In this document: positions 8,037 to 17,792 of the stretch, piece after piece | Position numbering within the stretch: position 1 is the stretch's first letter | How the letters are laid out: the number at the start of each line of letters is the position of its first letter | From: OLB4 sp002050165 | GTDB taxonomy: Bacteria; Bacteroidota; Ignavibacteria; Tepidaquicellales; Tepidaquicellaceae | Direction of reading: 5' to 3' | NCBI GenBank assembly: GCA_030263475.1 | Contig: SZPC01000009.1 | Location: 1 to 64,000 of the forward strand | Length of the DNA: 64,000 bases | Made by a program: the position numbers and the translations under genes | Notes under the pieces: generated by a model | Database searches by the model: none | The model's input: only the letters and a program-made list of their open reading frames with translations | What the model was told of the DNA's origin: nothing

Positions 8037-10532
8037 ATGGTTAAGAGAATTTCGAGACAATCTGCGGGAAAAATAAAAAAACCCAGAACAAAAACTCCGT
8101 TGGGGTCTTCAAATAAAAAAGCTGAGGAAGACTTTAAAATCGGTATGGAAGCCAAGATACAGATTCTTGGCTTTCTTATTTTCGTTTTAGGGGTAATGGT
8201 CTTAATCTCTGTATTTTTTTATTCCGAAGCTGATCAGGTACCACTTTCCCGGCTTAATTTCACTGAACTACTTAAAAAAGAAACATATTCGGGGAATAAC
8301 AAATTTCAGAACCCCCTTGGAATATTCGGAGCAATCACGTCAAATTTTCTGATAACTTATTTCTTCGGATATTTTTCTTCCATATTGATATTGCAGATAA
8401 TTATTTCCGGAGCGTTAATGTTGTTCGAGATTCCGATGAAGAAAATGTTTCACATTGTTATATTCTCTTTGTTGTTAATGCTTATGCTCGGTACTATCGC
8501 CGGACTCAGCAGAATTTTCTTCGGTGCGACAAACATACCTGTAACTTACAGCGGAACTACGGGAGACTTCACCGCAACGATTTTATATCAAACTCTTGGT
8601 CCGGTGGGTTCTTCGTTTGTTTCGGTCACGGGGTTAATCCTGAGTTTAATGTTCCTCTTCGACAGGAATATTCCAAAGACATTTCATAAAATTATATCAT
8701 CCTTTGTATTCATCGCGGTCAAGGTGAAGGATATCGTTAACGGAATTGTGGGTAAACTGAAACAGTCCGGGAAATCCAAGGCGCCTGTTAATAAGTCGGC
8801 TAAGACAATAAATCGGACTGATACGGAAGATGTAAATGAATCAGTTGAGCTAATTGTAGAATCACCTCAAGATGATGACAATCTGATAAAGCAAACCAAA
8901 ATTAACCGCCCCGAAGATGAGGTTATAATTGCTTCATCACAAACATTGTCAAAGAAACCATTGAGCGAGACGGAAATTAATCCCGATAACTCAAATGGGC
9001 TCTTAACTTTCGATAGTTCAGACGAGGATGACCTCGAAGAGGAAATACTTGAAAATTATATTAAACCCGGATTAGACCTTTTAAAAGCGCCGACAAAGGA
9101 GGAATATGAAACAATTCCCGATGAGGAACTTACAGACAACGGCAAATTATTACAGGAAAAACTTTTAAAGTTCGGTATTGAAATTGAGAGCGTAACTGCA
9201 ACACCCGGTCCGGTGGTTACTTTATACGAATTGGTACCTGCTCCTGAAGTTAAACTTTCAAAGATTGAATCGTTGCAAGACGATATTGCACTTGCAATGA
9301 AAGCGCGTGGAATCAGAATGATTATTCCCATTCCCGGGAAAGGAACTGTAGGTGTTGAAATTCCTAACAGCAAAGCCCAGACTGTCAGGATAAAATCAAT
9401 TCTCTCTTCGAGGAAATTCAACGATTCGACTATGATACTCCCCATTGCGTTCGGGAAGATGATTGACGGGCAGGTTTATGTAGATGACCTCGCGAAGATG
9501 CCGCACATTTTGATTGCCGGTGCAACAGGCGCCGGAAAGAGCGTCGGTATTAATTCCATTATAACGAGTTTGCTTTATAGGATGCACCCTTCTGACCTGA
9601 AGTTTGTAATGATAGATCCGAAAAAAATTGAACTTAGCCTTTATACGAGACTTAAAAAACATTTCCTCGCAACGTCAAGCGATATAAATGAAAGTATCAT
9701 GACAAGTTCACCGAACGCAGTTTCGATTTTGAAGAGCGTTGAGAAAGAGATGGAAGAACGTTACAATAAACTTGCAAATGCTGGTGTAAGGAATATCGAA
9801 GCGTACAACAAGAAAATAAAAAGTGGCGAGCTTAGGAATAAAGACACACGTTTGGTCCACCGGAACATGCCGTACATTGTCGTAATAATTGATGAACTCG
9901 CAGACCTGATGATAACAGCAAAGCGCGAAATAGAGGAACCGATTGCGAGAATAGCTCAAATGGCGAGGGCTGTCGGAATTCACCTCATCGTGGCAACCCA
10001 ACGCCCATCCGTTGACGTTATCACCGGTGTTATAAAAGCAAATTTCCCTGTCCGGGTTGCCTATCAGGTCGCATCCCGTGTTGATTCGAGAACGATTATT
10101 GATATCAGTGGCGCTGAACAATTGCTGAGGAACGGTGATATGTTATTTCTCTCGTCATCAGCCCCGAGACCAATCAGAATTCAGAACGCATTTATTTCCA
10201 CCGAAGAGTGCGAGAAGATAGCTGAATTCATAGGTTCACAAGAGGGATTCACCCGACCTTTCGCACTCCCTTCTGTTGCACAGAAATTACGTGGAGGAAA
10301 CGGGGGAGAAACAAAACTCGATGAATTATTTGAAACTGCTGCAAGGCTCGTACTTCAGCTACAGGCGTGTTCAGTTTCAACTATCCAGCGGAGACTGAGA
10401 GTAGGGTTTAGCCGCGCCGGTAGCATAGTTGACCAGCTTGAAGATGCAGGAATAGTCGGACCCGGTCAAGGATCAAAACCGAGGGAAATTCTTGTTACCG
10501 AAGATGAACTGGAGGAAATTCTCAATCCTTAA
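8037..10532 (+). CDS. ftsK: DNA translocase FtsK/SpoIIIE family
   Basis: Septum-located ATP-driven DNA pump that clears chromosome termini during division. The N-terminus is basic, followed by four membrane helices (about residues 40-225) and a short acidic linker (250-340). The motor follows, with Walker A G-A-T-G-A-G-K-S near residue 496 and Walker B V-I-I-D-E-L-A-D-L near 617, then the Q-R-P-S region. The C-terminal 65 residues form the winged-helix gamma domain (S-T-I-Q-R-R-L-R-V-G-F-S-R-A), which in relatives reads polar DNA motifs and contacts XerD. At 831 residues with a short linker it resembles SpoIIIE more than E. coli FtsK. The stop codon shares bases with the convergent HIT gene (four-base overlap). 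Confidence 0.95.
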   Translation: MVKRISRQSAGKIKKPRTKTPLGSSNKKAEEDFKIGMEAKIQILGFLIFVLGVMVLISVFFYSEADQVPLSRLNFTELLKKETYSGNNKFQNPLGIFGAITSNFLITYFFGYFSSILILQIIISGALMLFEIPMKKMFHIVIFSLLLMLMLGTIAGLSRIFFGATNIPVTYSGTTGDFTATILYQTLGPVGSSFVSVTGLILSLMFLFDRNIPKTFHKIISSFVFIAVKVKDIVNGIVGKLKQSGKSKAPVNKSAKTINRTDTEDVNESVELIVESPQDDDNLIKQTKINRPEDEVIIASSQTLSKKPLSETEINPDNSNGLLTFDSSDEDDLEEEILENYIKPGLDLLKAPTKEEYETIPDEELTDNGKLLQEKLLKFGIEIESVTATPGPVVTLYELVPAPEVKLSKIESLQDDIALAMKARGIRMIIPIPGKGTVGVEIPNSKAQTVRIKSILSSRKFNDSTMILPIAFGKMIDGQVYVDDLAKMPHILIAGATGAGKSVGINSIITSLLYRMHPSDLKFVMIDPKKIELSLYTRLKKHFLATSSDINESIMTSSPNAVSILKSVEKEMEERYNKLANAGVRNIEAYNKKIKSGELRNKDTRLVHRNMPYIVVIIDELADLMITAKREIEEPIARIAQMARAVGIHLIVATQRPSVDVITGVIKANFPVRVAYQVASRVDSRTIIDISGAEQLLRNGDMLFLSSSAPRPIRIQNAFISTEECEKIAEFIGSQEGFTRPFALPSVAQKLRGGNGGETKLDELFETAARLVLQLQACSVSTIQRRLRVGFSRAGSIVDQLEDAGIVGPGQGSKPREILVTEDELEEILNP

Positions 10533-10873
10533 CCCGGAGGCCATGTTAACTGCCGACCACCAATAATATGCGCGTGTATGTAATCCACCGTTTGCTGCCC
10601 ATGCTTTCCCTGATTAAATACAATTCTGTAACCGTCGTTATCCAAACCCAGCTCGCCTGCGACTTTTGATACTCCCTTTATAAACTTACCGATTTCTGAT
10701 TCGCTAAGTCCTTTTAAATCCTTAAAACCTGTAATTTTCAGTTTCGGAATTACAAGAACGTGAACGGGCGCGGCAGGATTTATATCCCTGAATGCGTAAA
10801 TGTCATCGTCTTCGTAAACTTTGGTTGACGGGATTTCTCCGCTTAAAATTTTATCGAAAATCGTTTCTGACAT
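10529..10873 (-). CDS. HIT-family nucleotide hydrolase (HinT-like)
   Basis: Small HINT-type protein of 114 residues that in relatives hydrolyses purine nucleotide phosphoramidates. It shows the N-terminal F-D-K-I-L-S-G-E-I-P-S, the H-V-L-V-I-P-K strand and the C-terminal G-G-R-Q-L-T-W-P-P-G. The histidine triad reads Y-I-H-A-H-I-I: the two C-terminal histidines, including the presumed nucleophile (middle His), are kept, while the first is tyrosine. Transcribed toward ftsK and overlapping its stop. Probably functional; the substitution may alter catalysis only mildly. Confidence 0.92.
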   Translation of the reverse strand: MSETIFDKILSGEIPSTKVYEDDDIYAFRDINPAAPVHVLVIPKLKITGFKDLKGLSESEIGKFIKGVSKVAGELGLDNDGYRIVFNQGKHGQQTVDYIHAHIIGGRQLTWPPG

Positions 10874-10944
10874 AAATTGGATTGGGTTAATTTAAATTTG
10901 ATTTGTGTTTGAATAAGTTTTCACATACTCCGATTCAGATAAAG

Positions 10945-12423
10945 TTATACATTGAGATAAGCTTCAAGCCCGTGTTTACCGCCTTCGCGTCCAAAGCCGG
11001 ATTCTTTGTAACCGCCGAACGGTGAAGCCGGATTGAACTTGTTAAAGGTATTAGCCCAGATAACACCTGCTTTGAGCTTATTCAAAATATTGAACGATTT
11101 CGAACCTTTGTCAGTCCATACGCCTGCTGAGAGACCGTAAAAAGTATTGTTCGCCTTTTCAACCGCTTCAGTTGGTGTTCTGAAAGTAAGAATTGAAAGT
11201 ACAGGTCCGAATATTTCTTCGTTTGCAATGCGGTTTGATTGCGACACGTTAGTGAAGAAAGTAGGTTTGAACCAATAGCCTTTAGCCGGCAGTGTACAAT
11301 TTGGTTGATAAATCTCCGCGCCTTCGGTTACGCCCGATTCGACAAGCTCCGTTATTCGTTTCAACTGCTCGGAGGAATTTATTGCGCCGATGTCTGTATT
11401 TTTATCAAGCGGATCGCCAACGCGCAGGTTTTTCATTCGGAATTTAAGTTTGCGGATTACATGTTCCATTATACTTTCCTGTACGAGTAACCTTGAACCG
11501 GCGCAGCAAACGTGACCCTGATTGAAATAAATTCCGTTAATAATTCCTTCTACGGCAGCGTCAAGCGGAGCATCTTCAAAAATTATATTGGCAGCTTTCC
11601 CACCGAGTTCAAGAGTTAACCGTTTATTTGTACCGGCAATTGAACGCATGATAATCTTACCTACTTCGGTTGATCCGGTGAAAGCAATTTTATCTACGCC
11701 TGGACTGTTGACAAGAGACGATCCTGTCTTTCCGTCGCCTGAAATAATATTTACGACGCCGTCGGGTAGTCCGGCTTCCTGTATTACTTCCGCAAGTTTG
11801 TAAAGTGTAAGCGGAGTTGTTTCAGCAGATTTTATTACGACAGTATTTCCACACGCAAGCGCCGGAGCGATTTTCCATGCTGCCATGAGCAACGGGAAGT
11901 TCCAGGGTATGATCTGTCCTGCTACACCAATTGGTTCGGGCTTTAATCCGGGAAAGGCGAAGTGTAGTTTATCTGCCCAACCCGCGTAATAAAAGAAATG
12001 TGCAATTGCGAGCGGAACGTCAACTAACCTTGATTCGCGTATTGGTTTACCGCCGTCCATACTCTCGATGATGGAAAATTCCCTCGCCTTTTCCTGAAGT
12101 ATTCTCGCAATTCTGAAAATATATTTACCCCTCTCACGTGCCGGAAGATTTTTCCAGTATTTGTCGTAAGCCTTCCGGGCTGAAGATACCGCTCTCTCTA
12201 CATCCTTGCCATCAGCGTAAGAAACTTCCGCCAGAACTTTTTCATTCGACGGGTTAATTGTCTTAAAGTATTTCTTGGTTCTGACATTTTTACCGCCAAT
12301 GAACAAATCGTAACGCTTATTTATTTTTATGTGTGAGCTATCCTCCGGCGCAGGTGAATAAACCATCTCCCTGCCAAGTGATTTTCCAACCGAAGTCTTT
12401 TTTAACGCCAAATTATTTTTCAT
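10945..12423 (-). CDS. Aldehyde dehydrogenase family protein
   Basis: NAD(P)-dependent oxidation of an aldehyde to the acid. 492 residues, with P-W-N-F-P-L (cofactor domain), F-T-G-S-T-E-V-G (Rossmann loop), the general-base glutamate in E-L-G-G-K-A near residue 270 and the nucleophile in G-H-V-C-C-A-G-S-R near 304-305. It lies 29 bases downstream of deoC on the same strand. An obvious reading is that it removes the acetaldehyde or glyceraldehyde 3-phosphate made by deoxyribose-phosphate aldolase. Substrate inferred from context only. Confidence 0.9.
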   Translation of the reverse strand: MKNNLALKKTSVGKSLGREMVYSPAPEDSSHIKINKRYDLFIGGKNVRTKKYFKTINPSNEKVLAEVSYADGKDVERAVSSARKAYDKYWKNLPARERGKYIFRIARILQEKAREFSIIESMDGGKPIRESRLVDVPLAIAHFFYYAGWADKLHFAFPGLKPEPIGVAGQIIPWNFPLLMAAWKIAPALACGNTVVIKSAETTPLTLYKLAEVIQEAGLPDGVVNIISGDGKTGSSLVNSPGVDKIAFTGSTEVGKIIMRSIAGTNKRLTLELGGKAANIIFEDAPLDAAVEGIINGIYFNQGHVCCAGSRLLVQESIMEHVIRKLKFRMKNLRVGDPLDKNTDIGAINSSEQLKRITELVESGVTEGAEIYQPNCTLPAKGYWFKPTFFTNVSQSNRIANEEIFGPVLSILTFRTPTEAVEKANNTFYGLSAGVWTDKGSKSFNILNKLKAGVIWANTFNKFNPASPFGGYKESGFGREGGKHGLEAYLNV

Positions 12424-12452
12424 TTTAAAAGTATTCTTTCTAATATATGGTT

Positions 12453-13403
12453 TTAATCAATGGTGAAGTAATCCAATCCCTGATAGTAGCCGGTTTTCTG
12501 TTTAACGAGTTGCATCAGCACATCGTTGAGCAGTGAACTTGCGCCGAAGCGGAACAAGTCCGGTGTCATCCATTGATATCCAAGAGTTTCGTTCAGCATA
12601 ACGAGGTAAGCAATTGCTTCTTTTGATTTCCTGATACCGCCGGCAGGTTTCATTCCCGTTAGTATTCCGGTTTCATTGTAATAATCCCGTATTGCCTCAA
12701 GCATTACCAAGGTAACAGGTAAGGTAGCCGCCGGTTGAACTTTCCCGGTTGAGGTTTTAATAAAATCCGCACCGGCAAGCATTGCTATAATGCTCGCATT
12801 TCGTACATTGTCGTAAGTTTCAAGTTCCCCCGTTTCAAGTATTACCTTAAGGTGAACGTTTACTTCTTTCCCGGTTTTATCGCTCGCCTTCTTTGATTCC
12901 TCTGTACAGATATTTTTGATTCTCCTGATTTCCTCGAAGACCACATCATAATTCCCTTTTAAAAACTCACCTCTCGAAATTACCATATCAATTTCATCCG
13001 CACCATCTCTTATACATTTTGCGGTATCCTCTTCACGAAGTTTTAGCGGGAATTGACCGGACGGAAATGCAGTTGCAACTGATGCAAGTTTTACACCACT
13101 TCCTTCGAGCGCACGTTTAGCGTATTTTAGCATATTCGGATAAAGGCAAACGGCGGCAACGTGCGGTACGCTACTATCGGCAGGAATTGGTCTGATTGCT
13201 TTACTGCAGATTGAATAAACTTTGCCAGCTGTGTCTTTCCCTTCCAGAGTAGTCAGGTCGATCATGCTGATTATGGTATTCAGCGCATCAATTTTACTCT
13301 CCTTTTTAATGCTCCTACCTGAAAAAAATGCAGCCCGCTCATTTGTACCAATTGCATCTACACCGTAGTTTAATCGGTCGAGAAATTTTATTACATTGCT
13401 CAA
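12453..13403 (-). CDS. deoC: Deoxyribose-phosphate aldolase
   Basis: Cleaves 2-deoxyribose 5-phosphate to glyceraldehyde 3-phosphate and acetaldehyde. At 316 residues it belongs to the longer DERA branch (like the animal enzyme) rather than the 220-250 residue bacterial one. The Schiff-base lysine lies in F-I-K-T-S-T-G-K near residue 214, the proton-relay lysine in G-M-K-P-A-G-G-I-R, and the aspartate segment is A-D-E-I-D-M-V-I. The first gene of a two- or three-gene minus-strand unit with the aldehyde dehydrogenase and perhaps the HIT gene. Confidence 0.93.
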   Translation of the reverse strand: MSNVIKFLDRLNYGVDAIGTNERAAFFSGRSIKKESKIDALNTIISMIDLTTLEGKDTAGKVYSICSKAIRPIPADSSVPHVAAVCLYPNMLKYAKRALEGSGVKLASVATAFPSGQFPLKLREEDTAKCIRDGADEIDMVISRGEFLKGNYDVVFEEIRRIKNICTEESKKASDKTGKEVNVHLKVILETGELETYDNVRNASIIAMLAGADFIKTSTGKVQPAATLPVTLVMLEAIRDYYNETGILTGMKPAGGIRKSKEAIAYLVMLNETLGYQWMTPDLFRFGASSLLNDVLMQLVKQKTGYYQGLDYFTID

Positions 13404-13510
13404 TGTACATTTGTTGATTTACGTAAAATAAACATATTAAAAGGGAATTTAAAGCAAGTTCCCGTCTTTGGATTTAATCTCAATAAAAGATATTTATAGA
13501 CTAAAATATT

Positions 13511-13541
13511 TTTAGTAAAAATTCTATCTTCGATAACTTTG
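13511..13541 (+). promoter_or_regulatory. Bacteroidota-type promoter for the S9 peptidase operon
   Basis: TAACTTTG at 13534-13541 fits the -7 element TAnnTTTG; 19 bases upstream is TTTA at 13511-13514, a partial match to the -33 TTTG. It lies 16 bases before the ATG at 13558, so the untranslated leader would be short. It would drive the eleven-gene run ending at 23158. Confidence 0.45.
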
Positions 13542-13557
13542 TAACTTACCTGAATTC

Positions 13558-15405
13558 ATGTCAAAAAAGAAAACTACTTCAGTTGCAGTAAAGCAATTTT
13601 CAGTTGAACAATTTTTTTCAATCCGGTCAATTTACGGATTTAAGTTATCTCACGATAGCAAAACTGTTTTTTACATTACCAACACGACCGGTACTCCTCA
13701 GATATGGTCAGTCCCGATTATTGGCGGGGCGCCAAAGCAAATTTCTGTTTGGAACGATTCCGTAAAAGCAATTTATCAAAATCCAAAATCTCCCGAACTG
13801 ATTTTCCTGAGTGACTACAACGGGAACGAAAATCTGCAAATATATAAAATTCCCTCTGACGGCGGTGAAGTTACACACGTGGCAGGCGATAATCAATCGC
13901 AAACCATGTTTGTTGGGTTCAATAAAGGCGGTACAAAAATTCTTTATTCGACAAACCGGAAACTCTCATATAATTTTGAAACATTTGTACACGATTTGAA
14001 AACCGGAAAGGAGAAACGTGTTTATGGTTTTGATGATCCTACCGCTACTATTGCCGAAGAATGGAGCGATAATTCGAGATACATTACTTTCGTAAAAATG
14101 TACGGTAACATTAACACTGACCTTCTGTTGTATGATACCACGAGCCGTAAATTAAAGAACATTACCGGACACGATCTTTCGGTTGATACTTTCAATGCGG
14201 GGTCTGAATTCGACAATAAAAACAGAGGATTCTACTTTGTCAGTGATGAGGGGAGGGATTTCAAGGGAATCAAGTATTACGATATAAAGAAGGCTACATC
14301 AAACTGGGTTGTAAAACATCACTGGGATGTTGCGAATTTCGTGCTGTCGGATGATAACAGTTTCATGATATATACATTAAACCGGAACGGTAACTTGTCC
14401 CCTTACATGTTAAATCTAAAGACGGGGAAATCGAGTAAATTAAACCTTCCGAAAGGTAACTATTCATCTTTAAAGATTACCAAAGACGGAAAAAAACTTG
14501 TTTACGTTTTTGAATCGCCATTAAATCCTGCCGATATTTTTACTTATGATTTTAAGAGCGGTAAAATAACCCAGTTGACCGATTCGTTGATTGGCGGACT
14601 TGGTAAAGAGGGATTTACGGTAGGTAAAGATATTTTCTATAGAAGTTTTGACGGAAAAAAAATCCATGCGATACTTTATATACCGCGTGGTACAAAGAAA
14701 AACGGTTCAAATCCCGCAATTGTCTGGCCTCACGGTGGTCCGGAATGGCAGGAGGTTCACAATTTCTCAAAGTACATTCAGGTATTAACTAATTCCGGTT
14801 ATATTGTCATTGCGCCAAATTTCAGGGGTAGTACAGGATACGGGAAAAAATTTCAGAAACTGATTTACAAAGATTGGGGCGGAGCAGAGTTTAAAGATGT
14901 ACTCGGAGCGTACGATTATCTTTGCAGTTCCGGTTTTGTTAACAGAAAGAAAATTGCAGTTGTCGGCGGAAGTTTCGGGGGCTTTATGACGCTTACCTGT
15001 GTTACAAAAGCTCCCGAACGCTGGAGATGTGCAGTTGATATTTTCGGACCGTCAAACCTGATTACGTTTGTAAATTCTGTCCCGGAACACTGGAAATCAG
15101 GTACGGATATACTCGTTGGAAATCCAGTTCGCGATAAAGGATTGCTTGAGGAAAGGTCACCGATTAATTTTGTTGATAAAATAGAATGCCCGATGTTGGT
15201 TATTCAAGGCAGACACGATCCGCGCGTAGTTGAAGCCGAATCCGGTCAGATAGTGAAAAAACTGAAGTCATCAGGTAAAGATGTAGATTACATTCTGCTT
15301 GAGGACGAAGGACATGGCTTCTCAAAAGTCTCAAACCAGATTAAAGTTTTTAAAGCGAAATTGGAATTCTTAAATAAACATTTAAGATCAAATAAATCAA
15401 AATGA
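13558..15405 (+). CDS. S9 family serine peptidase (prolyl oligopeptidase-like)
   Basis: Peptidase of 615 residues with an N-terminal seven-bladed beta-propeller (WD40/PD40-like repeats, about 20-350) and a C-terminal alpha/beta hydrolase domain. The catalytic serine lies in G-G-S-F-G-G-F near residue 472, the aspartate in G-R-H-D-P-R-V near 554 and the histidine in D-E-G-H-G-F near 585. No signal peptide is seen, so it is likely cytoplasmic, cutting short peptides (acylaminoacyl-peptidase or dipeptidyl-peptidase branch). The stop overlaps the start of the next gene by four bases. Confidence 0.92.
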   Translation: MSKKKTTSVAVKQFSVEQFFSIRSIYGFKLSHDSKTVFYITNTTGTPQIWSVPIIGGAPKQISVWNDSVKAIYQNPKSPELIFLSDYNGNENLQIYKIPSDGGEVTHVAGDNQSQTMFVGFNKGGTKILYSTNRKLSYNFETFVHDLKTGKEKRVYGFDDPTATIAEEWSDNSRYITFVKMYGNINTDLLLYDTTSRKLKNITGHDLSVDTFNAGSEFDNKNRGFYFVSDEGRDFKGIKYYDIKKATSNWVVKHHWDVANFVLSDDNSFMIYTLNRNGNLSPYMLNLKTGKSSKLNLPKGNYSSLKITKDGKKLVYVFESPLNPADIFTYDFKSGKITQLTDSLIGGLGKEGFTVGKDIFYRSFDGKKIHAILYIPRGTKKNGSNPAIVWPHGGPEWQEVHNFSKYIQVLTNSGYIVIAPNFRGSTGYGKKFQKLIYKDWGGAEFKDVLGAYDYLCSSGFVNRKKIAVVGGSFGGFMTLTCVTKAPERWRCAVDIFGPSNLITFVNSVPEHWKSGTDILVGNPVRDKGLLEERSPINFVDKIECPMLVIQGRHDPRVVEAESGQIVKKLKSSGKDVDYILLEDEGHGFSKVSNQIKVFKAKLEFLNKHLRSNKSK

Positions 15406-15809
15406 AAAATTCATTTGTTAGTACCTCGTTTCTCTTTATCGTATTTGTCGTGATGTCAATAGTTGTTCAGTCATGTACAAGCGGTGAGGAGTGGTGTTGT
15501 GATGAAGAAATACTTTTACCGCCGGACACTGTCAGGGTACCGCCGGTAATAATTGAGGAACCGGTAATACCGGTTGACTATAAAGTTACAATTCAAATCG
15601 GCGCATTCCGCGATGAAACTTTAGCGAACGCATTTTACAGTAAAGCGCAAAATGTTCTCTCGATGCGGGTTGATAAAACGCTCGACCGCAATGACGGATT
15701 ATTTAAAATTACTGTCGGAGTGTTCGATAAAATTGATGCTGCGAATAATTATCTGAGAACCGTGATTAACGCGGGCTATTCAGATGCCTTCGTAAGAGAT
15801 TTAAAATAA
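15402..15809 (+). CDS. SPOR-domain lipoprotein
   Basis: Protein of 135 residues. A hydrophobic signal (about 5-22) is followed by V-V-Q-S-C, a lipobox, so lipidation at about Cys25 is likely. A proline- and acid-rich linker (about 35-60) precedes a SPOR domain (Y-K-V-T-I-Q-I-G-A-F-R-D to the end). SPOR domains bind denuded peptidoglycan glycan at division sites. Its position between a peptidase and carA does not explain its role. Translationally coupled to the preceding gene. Confidence 0.85.
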   Translation: MKNSFVSTSFLFIVFVVMSIVVQSCTSGEEWCCDEEILLPPDTVRVPPVIIEEPVIPVDYKVTIQIGAFRDETLANAFYSKAQNVLSMRVDKTLDRNDGLFKITVGVFDKIDAANNYLRTVINAGYSDAFVRDLK

Positions 15810-15815
15810 TTCCGG

Positions 15816-16904
15816 TTGTCAAAGGGAAAGCTGGTATTAGAAAACGGAATGATTTTTTCAGGTGAACTCTTCGGTGCGGAGGGTAACGCTTGGGGGGAAA
15901 TTGTGTTCAATACGGCTCTTTGCGGATACGAAGAAATTCTCACCGATCCTTCTTACTACGGTCAGGTCGTTATGATGACATATCCGCTAATTGGAAATTA
16001 TGGCGTAAATTACAACGATGCCGAATCCGATAAAGTGCAGGCTAACGGTTTTATCGTCGGAAATTATGAAGATGACTGGTGCAATTTCGAAGGGATAGAT
16101 TCATTAAGTGATTATCTGAAGAAATCCGGAGTAACCGGTATTTCCGGTATTGATACAAGACAACTTACAAAGATTGTAAGGTCAGAGGGGGCAATGCGAT
16201 GTTACATTACAAATGAAAATCTTTCAGTGCAGGATGTTATGAAACGGATTAGAAATATTCCAACTATGACCGGTACAGATCTCGCAGGTAAAGTAACTGT
16301 AACAAAGCGTTATGAACTTCATGGGAAAAACCGTTTCAGGGTAGCAGTTTATGACTTCGGAATAAAGAAGAATATTATACGGGAATTCCATCGTTACGGT
16401 TTTAATATGATGGTGTTCCCCGCAACTACAGGATACAGGGAAATTCTCGATTACAAACCTGACGGTATATTCCTGTCAAATGGTCCGGGAGATCCGGCTG
16501 CTGTTGGATATGCAATTGAAAATATTTCAAAACTTATACCTTCGGGAATACCAATGTTTGGAATCTGCCTCGGACATCAATTGATTTCATTGGCTTTAAA
16601 TGCGAAGACTTATAAATTGAAATTCGGACACCGAGGTGCGAATCATCCGGTTAGAAATCAGCTGACAAATAGAATTGAAATCACTTCTCAAAACCATGGC
16701 TTTGCAGTTGACGAGAGTACCTTGAACAGGGATGAGGTTGAGGTTACTCATACAAATTTATACGACGGTACAAATGAAGGGATCAGTCACAGGCGGTATC
16801 CGGTTTTTTCAGTTCAATACCACCCTGAATCAGCACCGGGTCCTAATGACAGCAAATACTTGTTTGATGAGTTTTACAAGATAATAGAAGAGAACAAAAA
16901 TTAA
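15816..16904 (+). CDS. carA: Carbamoyl-phosphate synthase small subunit
   Basis: Glutaminase subunit that feeds ammonia to CarB for arginine and pyrimidine synthesis. It has 362 residues. The N-terminal CarA domain runs to about 185, and the class I glutaminase domain has the nucleophile in G-I-C-L-G-H-Q near residue 251 and His/Glu in Y-H-P-E-S near 337. I use TTG at 15816 because the family begins at this point (K-L-V-L-E-N-G); the next ATG, 11 codons later, would cut the first strand. carB is not adjacent and is not in the window. Six bases after the SPOR gene and three before folD. Confidence 0.94.
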   Translation: MSKGKLVLENGMIFSGELFGAEGNAWGEIVFNTALCGYEEILTDPSYYGQVVMMTYPLIGNYGVNYNDAESDKVQANGFIVGNYEDDWCNFEGIDSLSDYLKKSGVTGISGIDTRQLTKIVRSEGAMRCYITNENLSVQDVMKRIRNIPTMTGTDLAGKVTVTKRYELHGKNRFRVAVYDFGIKKNIIREFHRYGFNMMVFPATTGYREILDYKPDGIFLSNGPGDPAAVGYAIENISKLIPSGIPMFGICLGHQLISLALNAKTYKLKFGHRGANHPVRNQLTNRIEITSQNHGFAVDESTLNRDEVEVTHTNLYDGTNEGISHRRYPVFSVQYHPESAPGPNDSKYLFDEFYKIIEENKN

Positions 16905-16907
16905 TTA

Positions 16908-17792
16908 ATGGATGAAAGTAAAATAATTAACGGGAAGGAAATTTCCGACATCATCAAGGCGGAGGTTAAGCGCGAAACCGAAGAACTTAAAGCGGCAACC
17001 GGAATTACTCCCGGACTTGCATTCATACTAATTGGCGATGACCCTGCATCGGAAGTTTACGTCAGGAGCAAAGGTAAAGCATGTGACTCGCTTGGATTTT
17101 ATTCAGTTACAGAAAAACTTCAATCAAACGTGTCTGAAATTGAAGTGCTGGACCTGATACAAAGATTTAATGATGATAATAATATCCACGGGATACTTGT
17201 TCAGTTACCATTACCGCGCCATATCAACGAGGAAAAAGTTATAGAAGCAATTGATTACCGCAAGGACGTAGATGGATTTCATCCGGTTAATTTCGGGCGT
17301 CTGGTGATTGGTTCAAGCTCATATATTCCCTGTACACCTTATGGAATCGTAGAACTATTAAAGCGTAGCAAAGTAAACACCAACGGCGCAAATGCAGTTG
17401 TAATCGGCAGAAGCAATATTGTCGGAAAACCAATTGCAAATCTTATGTTACGGAAAGAGATAAACTCAACCGTTAGTATTTGCCATAGTGCAACCAACGA
17501 TTTACGGGATTTTACTTTAAATGCGGATATAATAATTGTTGCAATGGGGAAGGCGGAATTTATCAAGTCCGATATGATTAAAGAAGGATCTGTTGTAATT
17601 GATGTGGGAATTAACCGGGTTGACGATACTTCGAAGCAACGCGGGTACAGGTTAACCGGCGATGTTGATTTCAACAGCTGTTTTGAAAAAGTATCAAAAA
17701 TTACACCGGTTCCGGGTGGAGTTGGTCCGATGACAATTGCAATGCTTATGAAAAATACGCTCGATTCAGCAAAGGGAAAAATTTACCGATGA
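16908..17792 (+). CDS. folD: Bifunctional methylenetetrahydrofolate dehydrogenase / cyclohydrolase
   Basis: Interconverts 5,10-methylene-, methenyl- and 10-formyl-tetrahydrofolate. 294 residues, with the active-site Y-V-R-S-K segment near 45-50, V-Q-L-P-L-P near 93, D-V-D-G-F-H near 120, the cofactor loop G-R-S-N-I-V-G-K-P near 165 and P-V-P-G-G-V-G-P-M-T near the end. Complete. It overlaps prmA by four bases. Together with gcvT, ftcD and metF it makes one-carbon metabolism prominent in this window. Confidence 0.96.
   Translation: MDESKIINGKEISDIIKAEVKRETEELKAATGITPGLAFILIGDDPASEVYVRSKGKACDSLGFYSVTEKLQSNVSEIEVLDLIQRFNDDNNIHGILVQLPLPRHINEEKVIEAIDYRKDVDGFHPVNFGRLVIGSSSYIPCTPYGIVELLKRSKVNTNGANAVVIGRSNIVGKPIANLMLRKEINSTVSICHSATNDLRDFTLNADIIIVAMGKAEFIKSDMIKEGSVVIDVGINRVDDTSKQRGYRLTGDVDFNSCFEKVSKITPVPGGVGPMTIAMLMKNTLDSAKGKIYR

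Noticed and set aside
15816..16904. A possible split or decayed carB next to carA
   Set aside because: The next gene is an intact folD after three bases; no trace of CarB sequence is present.
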